64,000 nucleotides of DNA from Dillenia suffruticosa (Eukaryota > Streptophyta > Magnoliopsida > Dilleniales > Dilleniaceae). The notes under the pieces are model-generated. The model did no database searches. It was not told the origin of the DNA and saw only the letters and a program-made list of their open reading frames with translations. Shown one piece after another: positions 36,110-47,384 of the stretch. The stretch lies in the NCBI GenBank assembly GCA_033439265.1, contig JAVTVX010000002.1:2800001-2864000 (forward strand), given 5' to 3'. Position 1 is the stretch's first letter. Each line of letters begins with the position of its first letter. The position numbers and the translations under genes are program-made.

Positions 36110-36365
36110 TGTAACAACTATGGTTAATGGTTAATTATAGTTAGAAATATTAGTTAATAGTTAATATATTAGTTAGTAAAAATAGTACAAATAGTAATAT
36201 TAAAGCATATATCGGTATGGAATTGAATATAAACAAATGTAATTTCTCTTTCTCTCTTTCTCCCTCTCTATCTCTCTATAGTCTTTCTCTCTCTATCTCT
36301 TAATTCTCTCTCTTTCTCTCTCTCTTTCTATCTCTCTCTCTCTGTACATTTTTCCCTCTCTAGAG
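36110..36365 (+). repeat. LTR 2 (middle) of the tandem element
   Basis: It begins TGTAACAACTATGGTTAATG and ends in a (CT)n-rich stretch near 36365. It is more diverged than LTRs 1 and 3. GCTACAAATTTATATCAAAA, directly after it, is a decayed counterpart of the primer-binding site of copy 1. Confidence 0.6.
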
Positions 36366-36420
36366 TGGATTGCTACAAATTTATATCAAAACTTACGAAT
36401 TCTCGGCAAGTATTGAAAAA

Positions 36421-37094
36421 TGACACAAGAAATTTTGTATGAAACCATTGAAGAAGAAGTTTTATATGAAGTATTAGAAAAACATTTCAAAAGACAAGAA
36501 ATTAAAATGCAAGAATTTTATTCACATTTTAACAAGAAATTTAATGAAATTGATCAAAAAATTGATGAATAAAATCAAAAATTGGATACTTTTATGACAA
36601 GTTTTGACGACAAATTTAACATTTTATTGAAAATGTTTGGTATCGATGAAGATATCAAAACTTTGGTGGAGAAAAATCAAGAAAATGAAAAGAAATTGGA
36701 TAGTATCATAACAAATCAAATGGTAAAAAAAACAATGCCAAAATCTATGGAAAGACAATGTATTGAATCACTTTTTAAATCTCTCGTTTTACCTACTTCT
36801 AGTGAAGAAATATTAAAGGTAGAAAGATTTCAAAGGTTCAAGAAAGAAGGGTCTTGCATGTCCAATAAAGAAATTCTTGATGGTGGATTCTTGCCGATCT
36901 CTCCAAAGATTGAATTTTTGGTCTTCATCGAGCAACGTTCTTCTCCAAAAAGAAGTTCAAGAAAAATCTCTTTCAAGTTTCATCATCTCTATTTTTTTTT
37001 CTGCTATTCTCATTACAACTCAAGTTATATCTATCATTCGTTTTCATCATCTTATCTTTTAATACAAATACAAATGTTGGTTCAAGATTCATGA
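36421..37094 (+). pseudogene. Unknown element protein, copy 2 (one in-frame stop)
   Basis: An ATG at 36421 opens about 50 codons (MTQEILYETIEEEVLYEVLE, then EFYSHFNKKFNEIDQKIDE) to a TAA near 36571. The same frame continues through DTFMTSFDDKFNILLKMFGI to 37094. It shares the LLKMFGID, EEILKVE, GFLP..PKIEF and KRSSR motifs with copy 1. The N-terminal part looks coiled-coil. The C-terminal end is Phe/Ser/Tyr-rich. It is not a known domain to me. Confidence 0.5.
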
Positions 37095-37159
37095 ATTCAA
37101 ATATTAATTTTTGGTTTTCCATCCTTGAAAACAAGGATGTTCTTAAAAGAGAGAATTAT

Positions 37160-37354
37160 TGTAATAACTATTAACCATAATAGTTAATAGTTAATCATGA
37201 TTAATTAAAAAAGAGTTAGTAGTTAATTGTTGGGTTATTAGTAGTTAGGTATAATGGTTAAATAATTAGTGAAATTAGTTAGTACAATTAGTATAAATAG
37301 TTATTTAATACATGTAATGGAGAATAAGAATGAAATTGTAATGAAATTGTAATG

Positions 37355-37390
<36 letters not shown>

Positions 37391-37410
37391 CTTTCTTTAC
37401 CTTACTTGGA
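37160..37410 (+). repeat. LTR 3 of the tandem element
   Basis: It begins TGTAATAACTATTAACCATA and ends near CTTACTTGGA. It carries a long (CT)n run at 37358-37385 and a direct repeat AATGAAATTGT. Confidence 0.65.
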
Positions 37411-39794
37411 TCGTGGCATTGACCTAGCCCGATATAGCATGGTGCCTCAGTCGGCTGGACCCAAAATTCTGTAGCACCTTCCTTAATTGGACATAAGCTG
37501 GCCCATCAAATCCTCTACACCCTGCATGCTAGAGTCATGGCTCCTCTCCCTCGTAAACGTTTCTCGCCTATCAGGTTCCTTTTTCTCTCTTAATTTTTGT
37601 TGCAAAAATAAAAATAAAAAATTGCAAAGTTATGAGAATTATAAAAATGAGGGGCAAATTTTACTCAATCCTATGAGTGACAAAGATCCAAAATTTTTGA
37701 ACCCCAACAACCCTACCCAAAAAAAAAAAAACCTTCTTTTGGAAGCAACATCTACAATGTAAATGGAGGGAATTTAAAAAAAAAAAATGTCAGTCAAAAT
37801 CATAGCTTAGTTGAGACATTATTAGACATTTACATTTTTTTTATTATTGGTGTCATAAATAAATAATTATAGATACAATTTTTGTTTGAACATTTGATTG
37901 AATTTTTTTGGTTGCATTCAAATGTTACTAAGTGAAAAGGTCTGGGTTGCAATTTTCCTTTTATTACACAGATATTCGAATTTAAAATTATCATATTGAA
38001 AGATGGTGTTATGACCACTAAACTGTCCCTGCATTTAGTTTGAATTGCAATTTCAATAAAAGAAAATAGAGAATGGGAGTGGAAGAGCACATGTAATTTT
38101 TGTTTTAATTTTTTCTTATTTTTATTTTAAATTTTTCCTTATCCTTGCATTACTTATAATATATTTACTCAACTTCGGAGTAAATATTAGCCCATTTTAA
38201 AATTTAAGAGGTGAAAATTAATAATAAATAACAAAATTGAATTCAAGTTCTTTTAAGACCAACTACAAGAAAAACATCACTTGTATTATTTACATTTGAT
38301 AAGCAAGCACAACACAGCAACAACAATGATGGCGGAAAAATTCAATTTATTCCTATATAATTTTTTGGTCTGCTTTCGCGCCCTCTCCAACTTTTAATGG
38401 AGAGAGAAATTTGGGAAAAGACTAAAACCCAGCAAGGAGGGGACTTCTTCTCCGGCGGCAGCCAATTGGGGTTGTCGGAGTGGCTTGAAATGGTTGAGAC
38501 AGTTAAACCTTCTGTTTCTCGGTGAAAGGTGTGGGAAGATGGAGCTCTTTCTTCCAAACCATAAACTTCAGAGCTCCAAATTCGAATTGACCGAAGTATC
38601 GATTGGAAACAACATCACCAATCAAGAAGATGAACAAGCATGAGCAGATTTCATGGTTGTTGGAAGACAACCAGATCGCAGAGTAATATTGGGTCATCCA
38701 ACCATGAGAAGATTTCATCTTTTGATAGACGCAAAACCCTAATTGGTCTTATCATCCGGTGAGTCTTGTGTTTTCGAGTTTTTTATGACTGAAATCTTGA
38801 TGGGTTTTTCTTCTTCTTTTTTTTTTTTTGATTTTTTTTTTCTTGGTTCGACAGGTCATGGGACTTGGGGATTAAACCAGAGGTTAAGGCGGAGCTGAAT
38901 GAAAGAGAGAAGAAAGAACGGTGGGTCGACGAGGTTTGATGGATTACATTGGATTTCTACGAGCCCTGCATACGATTTCGAAAACCCATTTGCTAAATCA
39001 CTACCATTTTCTGACGCAGATAAAGAAGATTATATGAATTGGGTTAGAATTACCGGAACTGAGATTACAGTCTGTTTGTTGAGTTGTTCATCTATCTTCC
39101 ATTTGTTTTTTTTGTTTGTCCTTTATTATATAATCATTTAAAATGTAATCATCCATAAAAATGTAATACTAACGGAGGAAGCCATTGAAGGGAGGCGGTG
39201 GTGATGCTGCTTAGAGGAAAGAGAGAGTAGGCAACATGGCCTCCGTAAAAATGTAATCATCCAAAAGTGGGAGCAATCAAATATTTCACAGAATGAATCA
39301 TAGCTGCTTCTTAATACCTAACATACCCACAACCCCAATTCCATATATAAGCATTCCCCGGTCCCTTCTATGATTTAAAAAAAAAAAAAAAATTATCGTC
39401 CAACAAAAAAAAATCCTTAATATTACTCTCATTAATCCTTGATACAAACAGAAAGACAAAATTAGAAAAGCTGCGTTGGAGAATTAAAAGGAAAAAAAAT
39501 CACACGAGACAGAGACGTGTAAGTGTAGAAAAATGTTGCTGACATGTCAGAACATAATTGGGTAATGGAACTTTTTGTATAGAATCCGGAACAAACAACA
39601 ACGGCCAGTGAAATAAAAATAAAAAATAAAAAATAAAAAATAGAGAGAGAGAGAGAGAGAGATTTTCTCAAGCATTGAGTGATGAATACAAAGAAAGGGT
39701 GATCGCACTGACTCAACAGTCTGCACCGATCAGCCATGATTGAACACTTGTTCGTACAAACAGAAGCGCTAATTATTCTTCTCTAGAAATCGAA

Positions 39795-39839
<45 letters not shown>

Positions 39840-40108
39840 ACTCAATTCCGAAGAAAAGAAACAAAACAAAACAGGACAAGACAGAACTTGACACGCGTTC
39901 GAGATTGTTCCCTCTCTTGCTCTCTCTAGCAAACTGGTTTTGATTATCATTATAAGATATTCAGGGGTTTGATGTGAGCATAGTTCCAGGTTTTTATTTG
40001 TCTTCTTCTTCTTCTTCATTAATCAGAGTCGTGAACAACGAGCTTTTCCACGACTCTGATCCCCTCTCACTAATTTCTTAGATCTCTATTTTGTCCCCAT
40101 CTCTCACC
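37411..40108. other. Spacer and promoter/leader of the translocator gene
   Basis: Mostly non-coding. A short open frame at 38899-39141 (+) (RFDGLHWISTSPAYDFENPF) shows no family I know and may be a gene fragment. A-rich runs are at 37719 and 39376, and a (GA)n tract at 39643-39661. A long (CT)n tract lies at 39799-39837, about 270 bp before the ATG at 40109, a typical position for a plant leader or core promoter. Confidence 0.45.
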
Positions 40109-43100
40109 ATGATCTCTACTTTAAAACAACCTTCCCTCAAATTCCTCACTCAAAAACATTCATTTCTCCCACGATCATCGTCGTCTTCTCCCAAATTCAC
40201 ATCGGAAATGGCGCCCAAAATGTTCGATTCGAAGCGAGTAACCGTTTCAAAACCTCTTCACATATCTTCATTGGAGAATTTCGGGTTGGTGAAGAAGAGA
40301 GACAAGAGCGGAGAATTCAAGCGAAAGATCGAATGCAAGGCCTACGAGGCCGACAAATCGGAGCCGATCGTGGAGAAAACCCCGTCGGAGGCTTCGCGGA
40401 GGGTTAAAATCGGGATATATTTTGCGACGTGGTGGTTTTTGAATGTGATCTTCAACATATATAACAAGAAGGTATTGAATGCATTTCCCTACCCCTGGTT
40501 GACTTCCACGCTTTCGCTCGCCACTGGTTCCCTCATGATGTTGATCTCTTGGTTCACTGGAGTTGCAGAGATCCCTAGGACTGATCTCCAGTTTTGGAAG
40601 ACTTTGTTTCCGGTGAGCGAGTGAGTTGGTGTTTAATTTTTATTATTTTTGTCTTGTTGATGATAATTAGGATTTTCTGGAATTTGGGATTGTTTATAAT
40701 TACGTTATTTTGTTAAAAATGATGGATTAAAGTATTTAGCAAATATTGAAACATTAAAAGTTCATGCAGGGAGAATTATCATTCCCTCCATGAATATCTA
40801 TCATGACCAAAATCCTCCTGGCAAATAGCATTTTCTCAAACTTTTTTCTTTTCTTGTTAATTTGAGGGTTTTAAGTTATTTGGAGTTGGTAATGATTTCG
40901 TTATAGCTTGTGTAGAATATAAGAGTGCGTTTGGCTGTGAAAAATGTTCTTTCATTTTTCATATTTTCTCATATTTTCTATTATAAAAAACAAGAATAGA
41001 AAATTTAGAAAATATATATAAAAGATACATACTTTTTTAACTCATAAAATCAAAAATTATGTTAAGTATAATTTAAAAAACAGGTTTTTATACCCCGGAC
41101 CTTTCCAATTAAATAAGCCTACCTACTCTCCTTGTTTTCTAATTCTCCAAAGTTAGAGAATTTTGAAAAATACAGATTTTATTTATACTAAAAAAAATAG
41201 TAGATAACAACTCTAAAACTGTTTTCTATTTCTCTTTATAAATTGAAAATTCATATTTTTTTATTTTCATTTTCTAAAAATTGAAAAGTGAAATATTTAA
41301 ATGCAATTTCATTTTCTTAGAAAACTCTGGAAAATACCATTGTTTTCCACGACTAAACGGACCCTAAGTTTTTTTATCATGATTGATTTCATTGTAGCAA
41401 TTATTGAATATAAGTTTTTGATCATGATAGGTTTCATTGTAGCAATTATTGATCACTTTTATATTAAATTATAAAAGATCGTGCAAAAGAAGAAAGAAAA
41501 GAAATCAGTCTAATTCAACAATGAATTTCTTCAAGAAATAGTATCTCTAATTTAGGTTTTTGGATTGTTTGGTGAGTAGCGTGAGCCTTTTATTTTTTTA
41601 TTTGTTTATTTTTTTTACCGGTCATGGCAGATCTTAAGGCCAAAGTACTTACCAAATGTTGAAGTATAAAAAGTCATAAATAAAGATTGATAGTGAATTT
41701 TTGGCCAAATCTTCATAAAATATTTGTTATCTTTAATTTGGGTCTATGAGTTTTATTAGTTTGTTGATTTGATTGTGTTGGGTGTGTGGTGTTAGGTTGC
41801 TGTGGCACATACAATTGGGCATGTTGCAGCTACAGTGAGCATGTCAAAGGTTGCAGTATCATTTACGCATATTATTAAGAGTGGAGAGCCTGCTTTTAGT
41901 GTGTTGGTTTCAAGGCTTTTGCTGGGAGAGACTTTTCCAGCTGGAGTTTATATGTCTTTGATACCCATTATTGGTGGCTGTGCTCTAACTGCACTGACTG
42001 AGCTCAATTTCAACATGACAGGTAAGATTAAGTGAATCTTTTTCTCCTTTCAATCTTGTAAATGTGAAGATTTTTTATTGTTAACGGTGGTTTGATTATT
42101 CAAAGTTTTGGTGTAATGGCCAACTTGTTCCTTTCCTTTTACTTTATGATAAGTTGGTCACAAGTCTCTTGTTATGTTCTATCACATGGGGTTGGCATTG
42201 GTGACTGATTCAGTAATGAGTTTTTTTTTGGGTTGGAATGTAATTATTAATGTTACTTTTATTTGTGCAAGTCATAAATTTTGTTGTTGGATGTCTATTT
42301 CAGGGTTTATGGGTGCAATGATATCAAACTTAGCATTTGTTTTTCGGAACATATTCTCAAAGAGGGGCATGAAGGGAAAATCCGTTGGTGGAATGAACTA
42401 TTACGCTTGTTTGTCTATGCTCTCTCTCTTGATTCTCACACCCTTTGCTATCGCAATGGAGGGACCCCAGATGTGGACGGCTGGATGGGAAAAAGCCACA
42501 TCCCAAATTGGACCTCAATTTATCTGGTAAGCCACATGATAGCTACCGACTCTGATTTTCTTCCGCTCTTTGATTGGACCTTCTTTGTCCATATCTCCTT
42601 TGCTTGTCATGGTTCAATTCTGAGAGCAAGGTTAGATTTACTTTTGTGAAAATAACTCGTCTTTCCAGGGGAACCAACTTACCAGCTGCACACTTTTTTG
42701 GTGATTTTGACGTGTGGTTTGCGTTCTTATATTTGTGAGCATGGTGGGTAAATGTGGTAGAGGTGCACCTAATAAAGGAAAAGTGCTGTATGATATGAAG
42801 CATGAACACATCATGAACATTGTTACCAATCTGTAGTCATGCGCTTGCCAAAGTTTGTCTTTCACTACTAGCCACCCACGATGTTTCATTGCTTTCCTCA
42901 ATGTTCATATTAATATTAAACAACTTAGGATATTAGTAGCCATCAACAAAAAAAGAAGCAGAGGAAACTCTGTATAATAGTGCAATAACCAGCAAAGGAT
43001 GCTCATCAGTGTTCTGAACTACTATTTGCTATGTTCATGCATATGCCTACTGTGCCAAGGAACTGGGGATAGGGACCCAAATCTATCCATTGGCTCCAAT

Positions 43101-45302
43101 ATAGTTCTTGCCAATTTTGCATCATTCAAGGATTGTTGGGATAGATGTGGTGAATGCATAAAATGTAGCGTTTGGTCTCTAAAGCCAAAGTGATCATTGA
43201 CTTACACCTAATGTTTGTCTCCAGGTTATGATAATTCATTGACCCAGCAGCAGAACGGCTGCTACTAGTTGCCTAATGTACATAATGATCCAACAGAGTA
43301 ATCTTGCTCTAGGGAGAACCTGCGTGCTGCTTACTGCTGTCCATGCAGATAAAATAGTTTAATGGTTTCTAGTAGGAAGGACTACTAGAGATTACCTAAT
43401 TAACCTTAACCTGAAAAACATTTCTGCGGTCAATATCCTTAATGCAATATATATTAACAAAATTTTGTTTGATGGCATTATTTCTTCTGAAGCTGGGATG
43501 CAGAAATGCCTCTCCCTCTCCACTTCTTTTTTGGGTTTCCTAAATTATGACAATGTAAAGCATCAGCAATCACAATGTACTTTTACAAATGGACTCATGT
43601 GGGTTATGTGTTTGACACGGACACAGAATTTTCACTAGAGGATGTCTATGACACCCATATGCTGCATACCATTGGCAGGTCTTATTGTCAAGGGTACTGT
43701 GGGGCAAAGTGAAAGTCCATGTGGCAGAGATCATTATGCAGCCTTCCTTCAATAGTTTTAATTCTCTCCATTTTCCTTGGATTTATCTAATGACAATTAG
43801 TGAGACTTCATCTATGATTGTCCCTAAAACAATTGCAAAAACATTGGTGACATTTTAATTGACTGTCATGGACTAACAAAATGTTTGTGCGGCTGTCTAT
43901 TGTAAATAACAGGTGGGTGGCAGCCCAGAGCGTCTTCTATCACCTGTATAATCAGGTGTCATATATGTCACTAGATCAAATCTCACCCTTGACATTCAGC
44001 ATTGGTAATACTATGAAACGTATATCCGTCATAGTCTCCTCAATCATCATTTTCCACACACCTGTCCAACCAATTAATGCTCTTGGTGCTGCTATCGCTA
44101 TCCTCGGAACTTTCTTGTATTCCCAGGTACTTATTTGCTCTCTTTATGAATTAAAAAAGATTGTTCTCACAACACTGATGGCTATAGTTCTAAAAAGTGC
44201 TGGTATTCCTTTCATACACCCCTTGGGTCAAACCTTCCATTCAAATACAAACGGATAAAATTTGAATTTTTGTTTTTAATATCCTTAATAGTCTTCTTTT
44301 TATGTTCAACAGAAACACAATAAATCATTTTTGGTTTCAAGTCAAATTTAAAATCTTGTTCAAGACTCTATGAAATGAAGTCGTACTTTCTAGTTATTGA
44401 TTGTCTAACTAATGATACACGGATAATTTGGAGAAGAAGAGTTCATGGATAATGATAAGAGTGGAAACGCAAAACTAGAGATGGAAATTGGTTAAACAGG
44501 GTTGATTTGTTTATGGTGAATTGTAGCCAACATCAAGCCTGATTATTTAACCCTTATATGTTTGCTTTGTTTTTTGTTGAGAACTTGCTGACCTAGGCTA
44601 AGCAATGGGTTTTTTTCCCAATAGATACAATACATGGTTTAGGCATAGTGAGGTCGGGTATGACTTTGCTTGTTTGACTAGAGAAAAAGAAAAGGAAAAA
44701 AAATGTTGATTTGGTTGGAACTAAAACAAAAGGAGCTAATATATCAGTAGGTAGTCTAGTTTCTCTGTAATAACTTATGCTTTTGATGCGATGTAAGAAT
44801 TAATATGCTACTTGAACTGGGGGAAAAAATTCACCAAAATAACAAAACTGGCACACCAAAAATGGCCTTACTGATTTAGTAAATGTTAGAAGACTTCATC
44901 ATGTGCTTTTGAATGACCAGGGTAACCAGCCCCCAACTTGGATCTTGTCATCTTGTTCCTCCTTTTTTCTTTTTTCTTTTTTCTTTTTTTTCCCCCCAAT
45001 TAACATTAATATAAGAGGAATTCCTTTTCAGCAGCGTACATGGAATGGAAGCTATACATTCTTGGCAATGACCTCAAGATTTTGAAATTGTCTTGATCTC
45101 AAAGAATTTGCAATGACTAAAAGTATTAAAAGTATGGTCCCACACAACCCCTCAAACAAAAACCGAATTGCATGTACCCAAGTTTTTGGCAGGGCAAATT
45201 TGTGAAACATAAACATCTAGCGAGGGGCCTATCGAGTCAGGATTTCTGGATTGAAACTGATATTGGTGTCTTTTACCCTATTTTTTGCAGGCAAAACAGT
45301 GA
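40109..45302 (+). CDS. GPT: Glucose-6-phosphate/phosphate translocator, plastid inner envelope, 5 exons
   Basis: Exchanges glucose 6-phosphate for inorganic phosphate across the plastid inner membrane, feeding starch synthesis and the oxidative pentose phosphate path in non-green plastids. Exons 40109-40612, 41796-42021, 42304-42526, 43913-44126 and 45291-45302 give 392 aa, against about 388 for GPT1. The first ~95 residues are a Ser/Lys-rich transit peptide that includes VSKPLHISS. The carrier core follows: [113 protein letters not shown] and [17 protein letters not shown]. It is multi-span with the Lys and Arg expected in the substrate path. The last exon codes only Ala-Lys-Gln-stop. Without that splice the frame would run on about 45 codons. 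GPT is preferred over triose-phosphate or PEP translocators because of the [13 protein letters not shown]- and [14 protein letters not shown]-type wording. Confidence 0.93.
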
Positions 45303-47384
45303 GAAAGCTGGATGAAAGAACTATTAACGGCAGTCCATGGAAAATAGATTGGTTGGAAGAGTTAATAATGGCGGTATTCACCACCTTGAGACTGGGAAGT
45401 GGCCCAGCGAATTGGCGGCACTGTTGTACATAATCACTCGTGTCACTTATAAAGAACACTACTAGCATACTTGTGTTGTAGTCGGAGTTTTTCTCCTCTC
45501 TCTCTCTCTCTTTGTTTTTTTCCAATTTCCTTCTGAGACAAGGTTGGGTCAAGAAATACTTCCAAAGAATAATGTTGAGAGATGACTCTTTTAAAGGGAA
45601 AATAAAAGACATCGACGATGAGCTCTCCAGGTCGTCAGACATGTTTGTTGTGTTGTAATCATGTATTGTAGTGAGACATTCCAGTTTATTCAAATGTTTG
45701 AGCTGTGCTGGCTCCTACATGACAGGTTTTGAAGATTTTGGCTGCCTATTTCATCTCTAAAATCTGGATTGCTCCTTTTCCTGTTATTGTTTCAATTTTT
45801 TGTACTTTCAGGAGAGATTTTCACCAGTTAAGTCTCAGATGGACCAAGTTGTTGATGATGGGTTATTTTCCAGCTTTTTTGCATATTTTTGGGTTGATAA
45901 TAGGGTGGGTGTACAACCCAAAGTTAGGATCCCATTCGGATAATTATGAGGTAATTTTCATGTTCTTATTCTTTTGATTTCCTAAAAAGCTACTAAAACT
46001 GTTTTTAGGGAAGGATGGTGAGAGGAAAGAATAGGGGGAAGGGAAAGTCATTTATCCTTGTTGTTTGGACTAAGGGCAGGAAAACAAAATGGGAGGGAAG
46101 GTGCGAGAACAAATAATTCCTTTTTTGCGCGGTTGGTCAAGAGAGTTGCGTCCCATCCTATGTTTGAATTCGAGTCGACATGAAAGCAAAAAAAAATTAA
46201 TGTTGAGAGACCCATCCTGCAAAATAAATCCTATAACAATCGATCTAAATTTAATTGAAATAAAATCTCAAATATTAAGAAGTGATCAAGCTAAGTTTAA
46301 TTGAAATAAAATCTCAAATATTAAGAAGTGATCAAGCTAAGGTACCAAAAATAATAATAATAATTCCTTTCTCCAAACTGTGAAGAAAATGGAGAAGGAA
46401 GCCACAAAGGGTAGGAAAGGCAATCTGCCCCCGTCATATGTGGGTCTGGAGATCTTTTTTAGGCCCAATCGAACCCAAATATTCTTTCTTTCTTTTTTTC
46501 TGTCTTTTTCCTTTACTCACCGCTCACCACTTTTTTTTTCATTTTTCTTTACCCACCGCTCAGAAATCATGTTCCGATCAATCTATTTCAAACGTTTACA
46601 AAATCCTATTTAAAAATTAATTCTCACAACATAATCTTTTTTATTATCAGATTTTAAACCTGAAAATTAATTAAAAAATATAACATTTCAATCCACATGG
46701 ATTTGAATTACCTTGCCACTACTAACTCCCACGTCCACTCGATATTTCTGTATAATGGCAGATCAAACCCAGCACAAGCATTTTGAGAGCCAGGAGAGGC
46801 GGAAAAGGACAGGATACTTAAAATTTTACCATACCAGCATTCCATGGATCTAATAGCAAAACATTATACTTAACCAAAATATCGAGTTCAGGTCTTAGAA
46901 ATGTAAAAAACAGACGTAAGAAAAATCGATCCTTAAATTAGACCCCACAGTACTTGTACAGGATTAGATAATCCGGATACGATTGGCCAAGAATAAATAA
47001 ATAAATAAATAAAAATAAAAATAAAAATAAAATTCCACAGATAACAAGATCCATCTTCCCAACCCTATGGCAACAGCAACTATCAAACTCGTCACAAATT
47101 TGGCATCAAACTACAAGAAAACCTTTGACATTTCAAATAAAAAAAATCCCTTTTACAAACAAACAAGTGCAGGCATAACAATCACATTGCTTAAAATGAT
47201 TCAATCAATTGTCCAACATACCAAGCCTCACCACTTAAACAGGTCTTTTACAACTTGCAACAATCACCAAAACACAAAATCCCATTTTGCTTCTCTATAG
47301 AAAAAAGAACGGCAATTTGCTTATATTATTCTGGTTATTAAGTTCAACGGTATGACAGGAGGAGCAACTGATTTAGAAGTCCCA
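45303..47384. other. Convergent spacer between translocator and tryptophan synthase genes
   Basis: The first few hundred bases should hold the 3' untranslated region of the translocator. An open frame at 45729-45977 (+) (ILAAYFISKIWIAPFPVIVS) is hydrophobic but not recognised. A SINE-like element is at about 46115-46352. The rest, including an (AAAT)n run near 46990-47030, is non-coding. Confidence 0.5.
46115..46352 (+). mobile_element. SINE-like element with an internal 46-bp duplication
   Basis: A box-like GCGCGGTTGGTCAAGAG near 46127 and B box-like TTTGAATTCGAGTCG near 46161 have tRNA-type spacing. The 3' part, AATTGAAATAAAATCTCAAA, is present twice in tandem (about 46249 and 46295). It ends GATCAAGCTAAGGTACCAAA and a (TAA)n tail. 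The same 3' phrase recurs near 52905 and 53435. Ends and target duplication were not settled. Confidence 0.5.

Larger units (their letters stand above)
35073..37410 (+). mobile_element. Tandem pair of short LTR elements: three LTRs, two internal regions
   Basis: LTR-like repeats begin TGTAATAACTATTAACCATA at 35073, TGTAACAACTATGG at 36110 and TGTAATAACTATTAACCATA at 37160. Each is about 250-265 bp and ends in a CT-rich tract, with CTTACTTGGA at 35329-35338 and 37401-37410. After the first LTR, ATTGGTATCAGA at 35356-35367 fits a primer-binding site for initiator tRNA-Met. A purine tract, CAAGGGGGAAG, stands just before the second LTR. Both internal regions (about 765 and 790 bp) encode relatives of one unknown protein, and no reverse transcriptase or integrase is found. 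The order LTR-internal-LTR-internal-LTR is known from TRIM-type elements. The ends could not be confirmed by a target-site duplication. Confidence 0.75.

Noticed and set aside
38899-39141. Small protein gene before the translocator
   Set aside because: No family signature, a hydrophobic random-looking C-terminus and no clear promoter; kept only as a possible fragment in the spacer entry.
42174-42530. Separate small gene overlapping the translocator
   Set aside because: The second half is exon 3 of the translocator read through its acceptor; the first half is intron.
44903-45085. Small gene within the last translocator intron
   Set aside because: Homopolymer-rich frame without any domain; sits in the intron before the terminal micro-exon.
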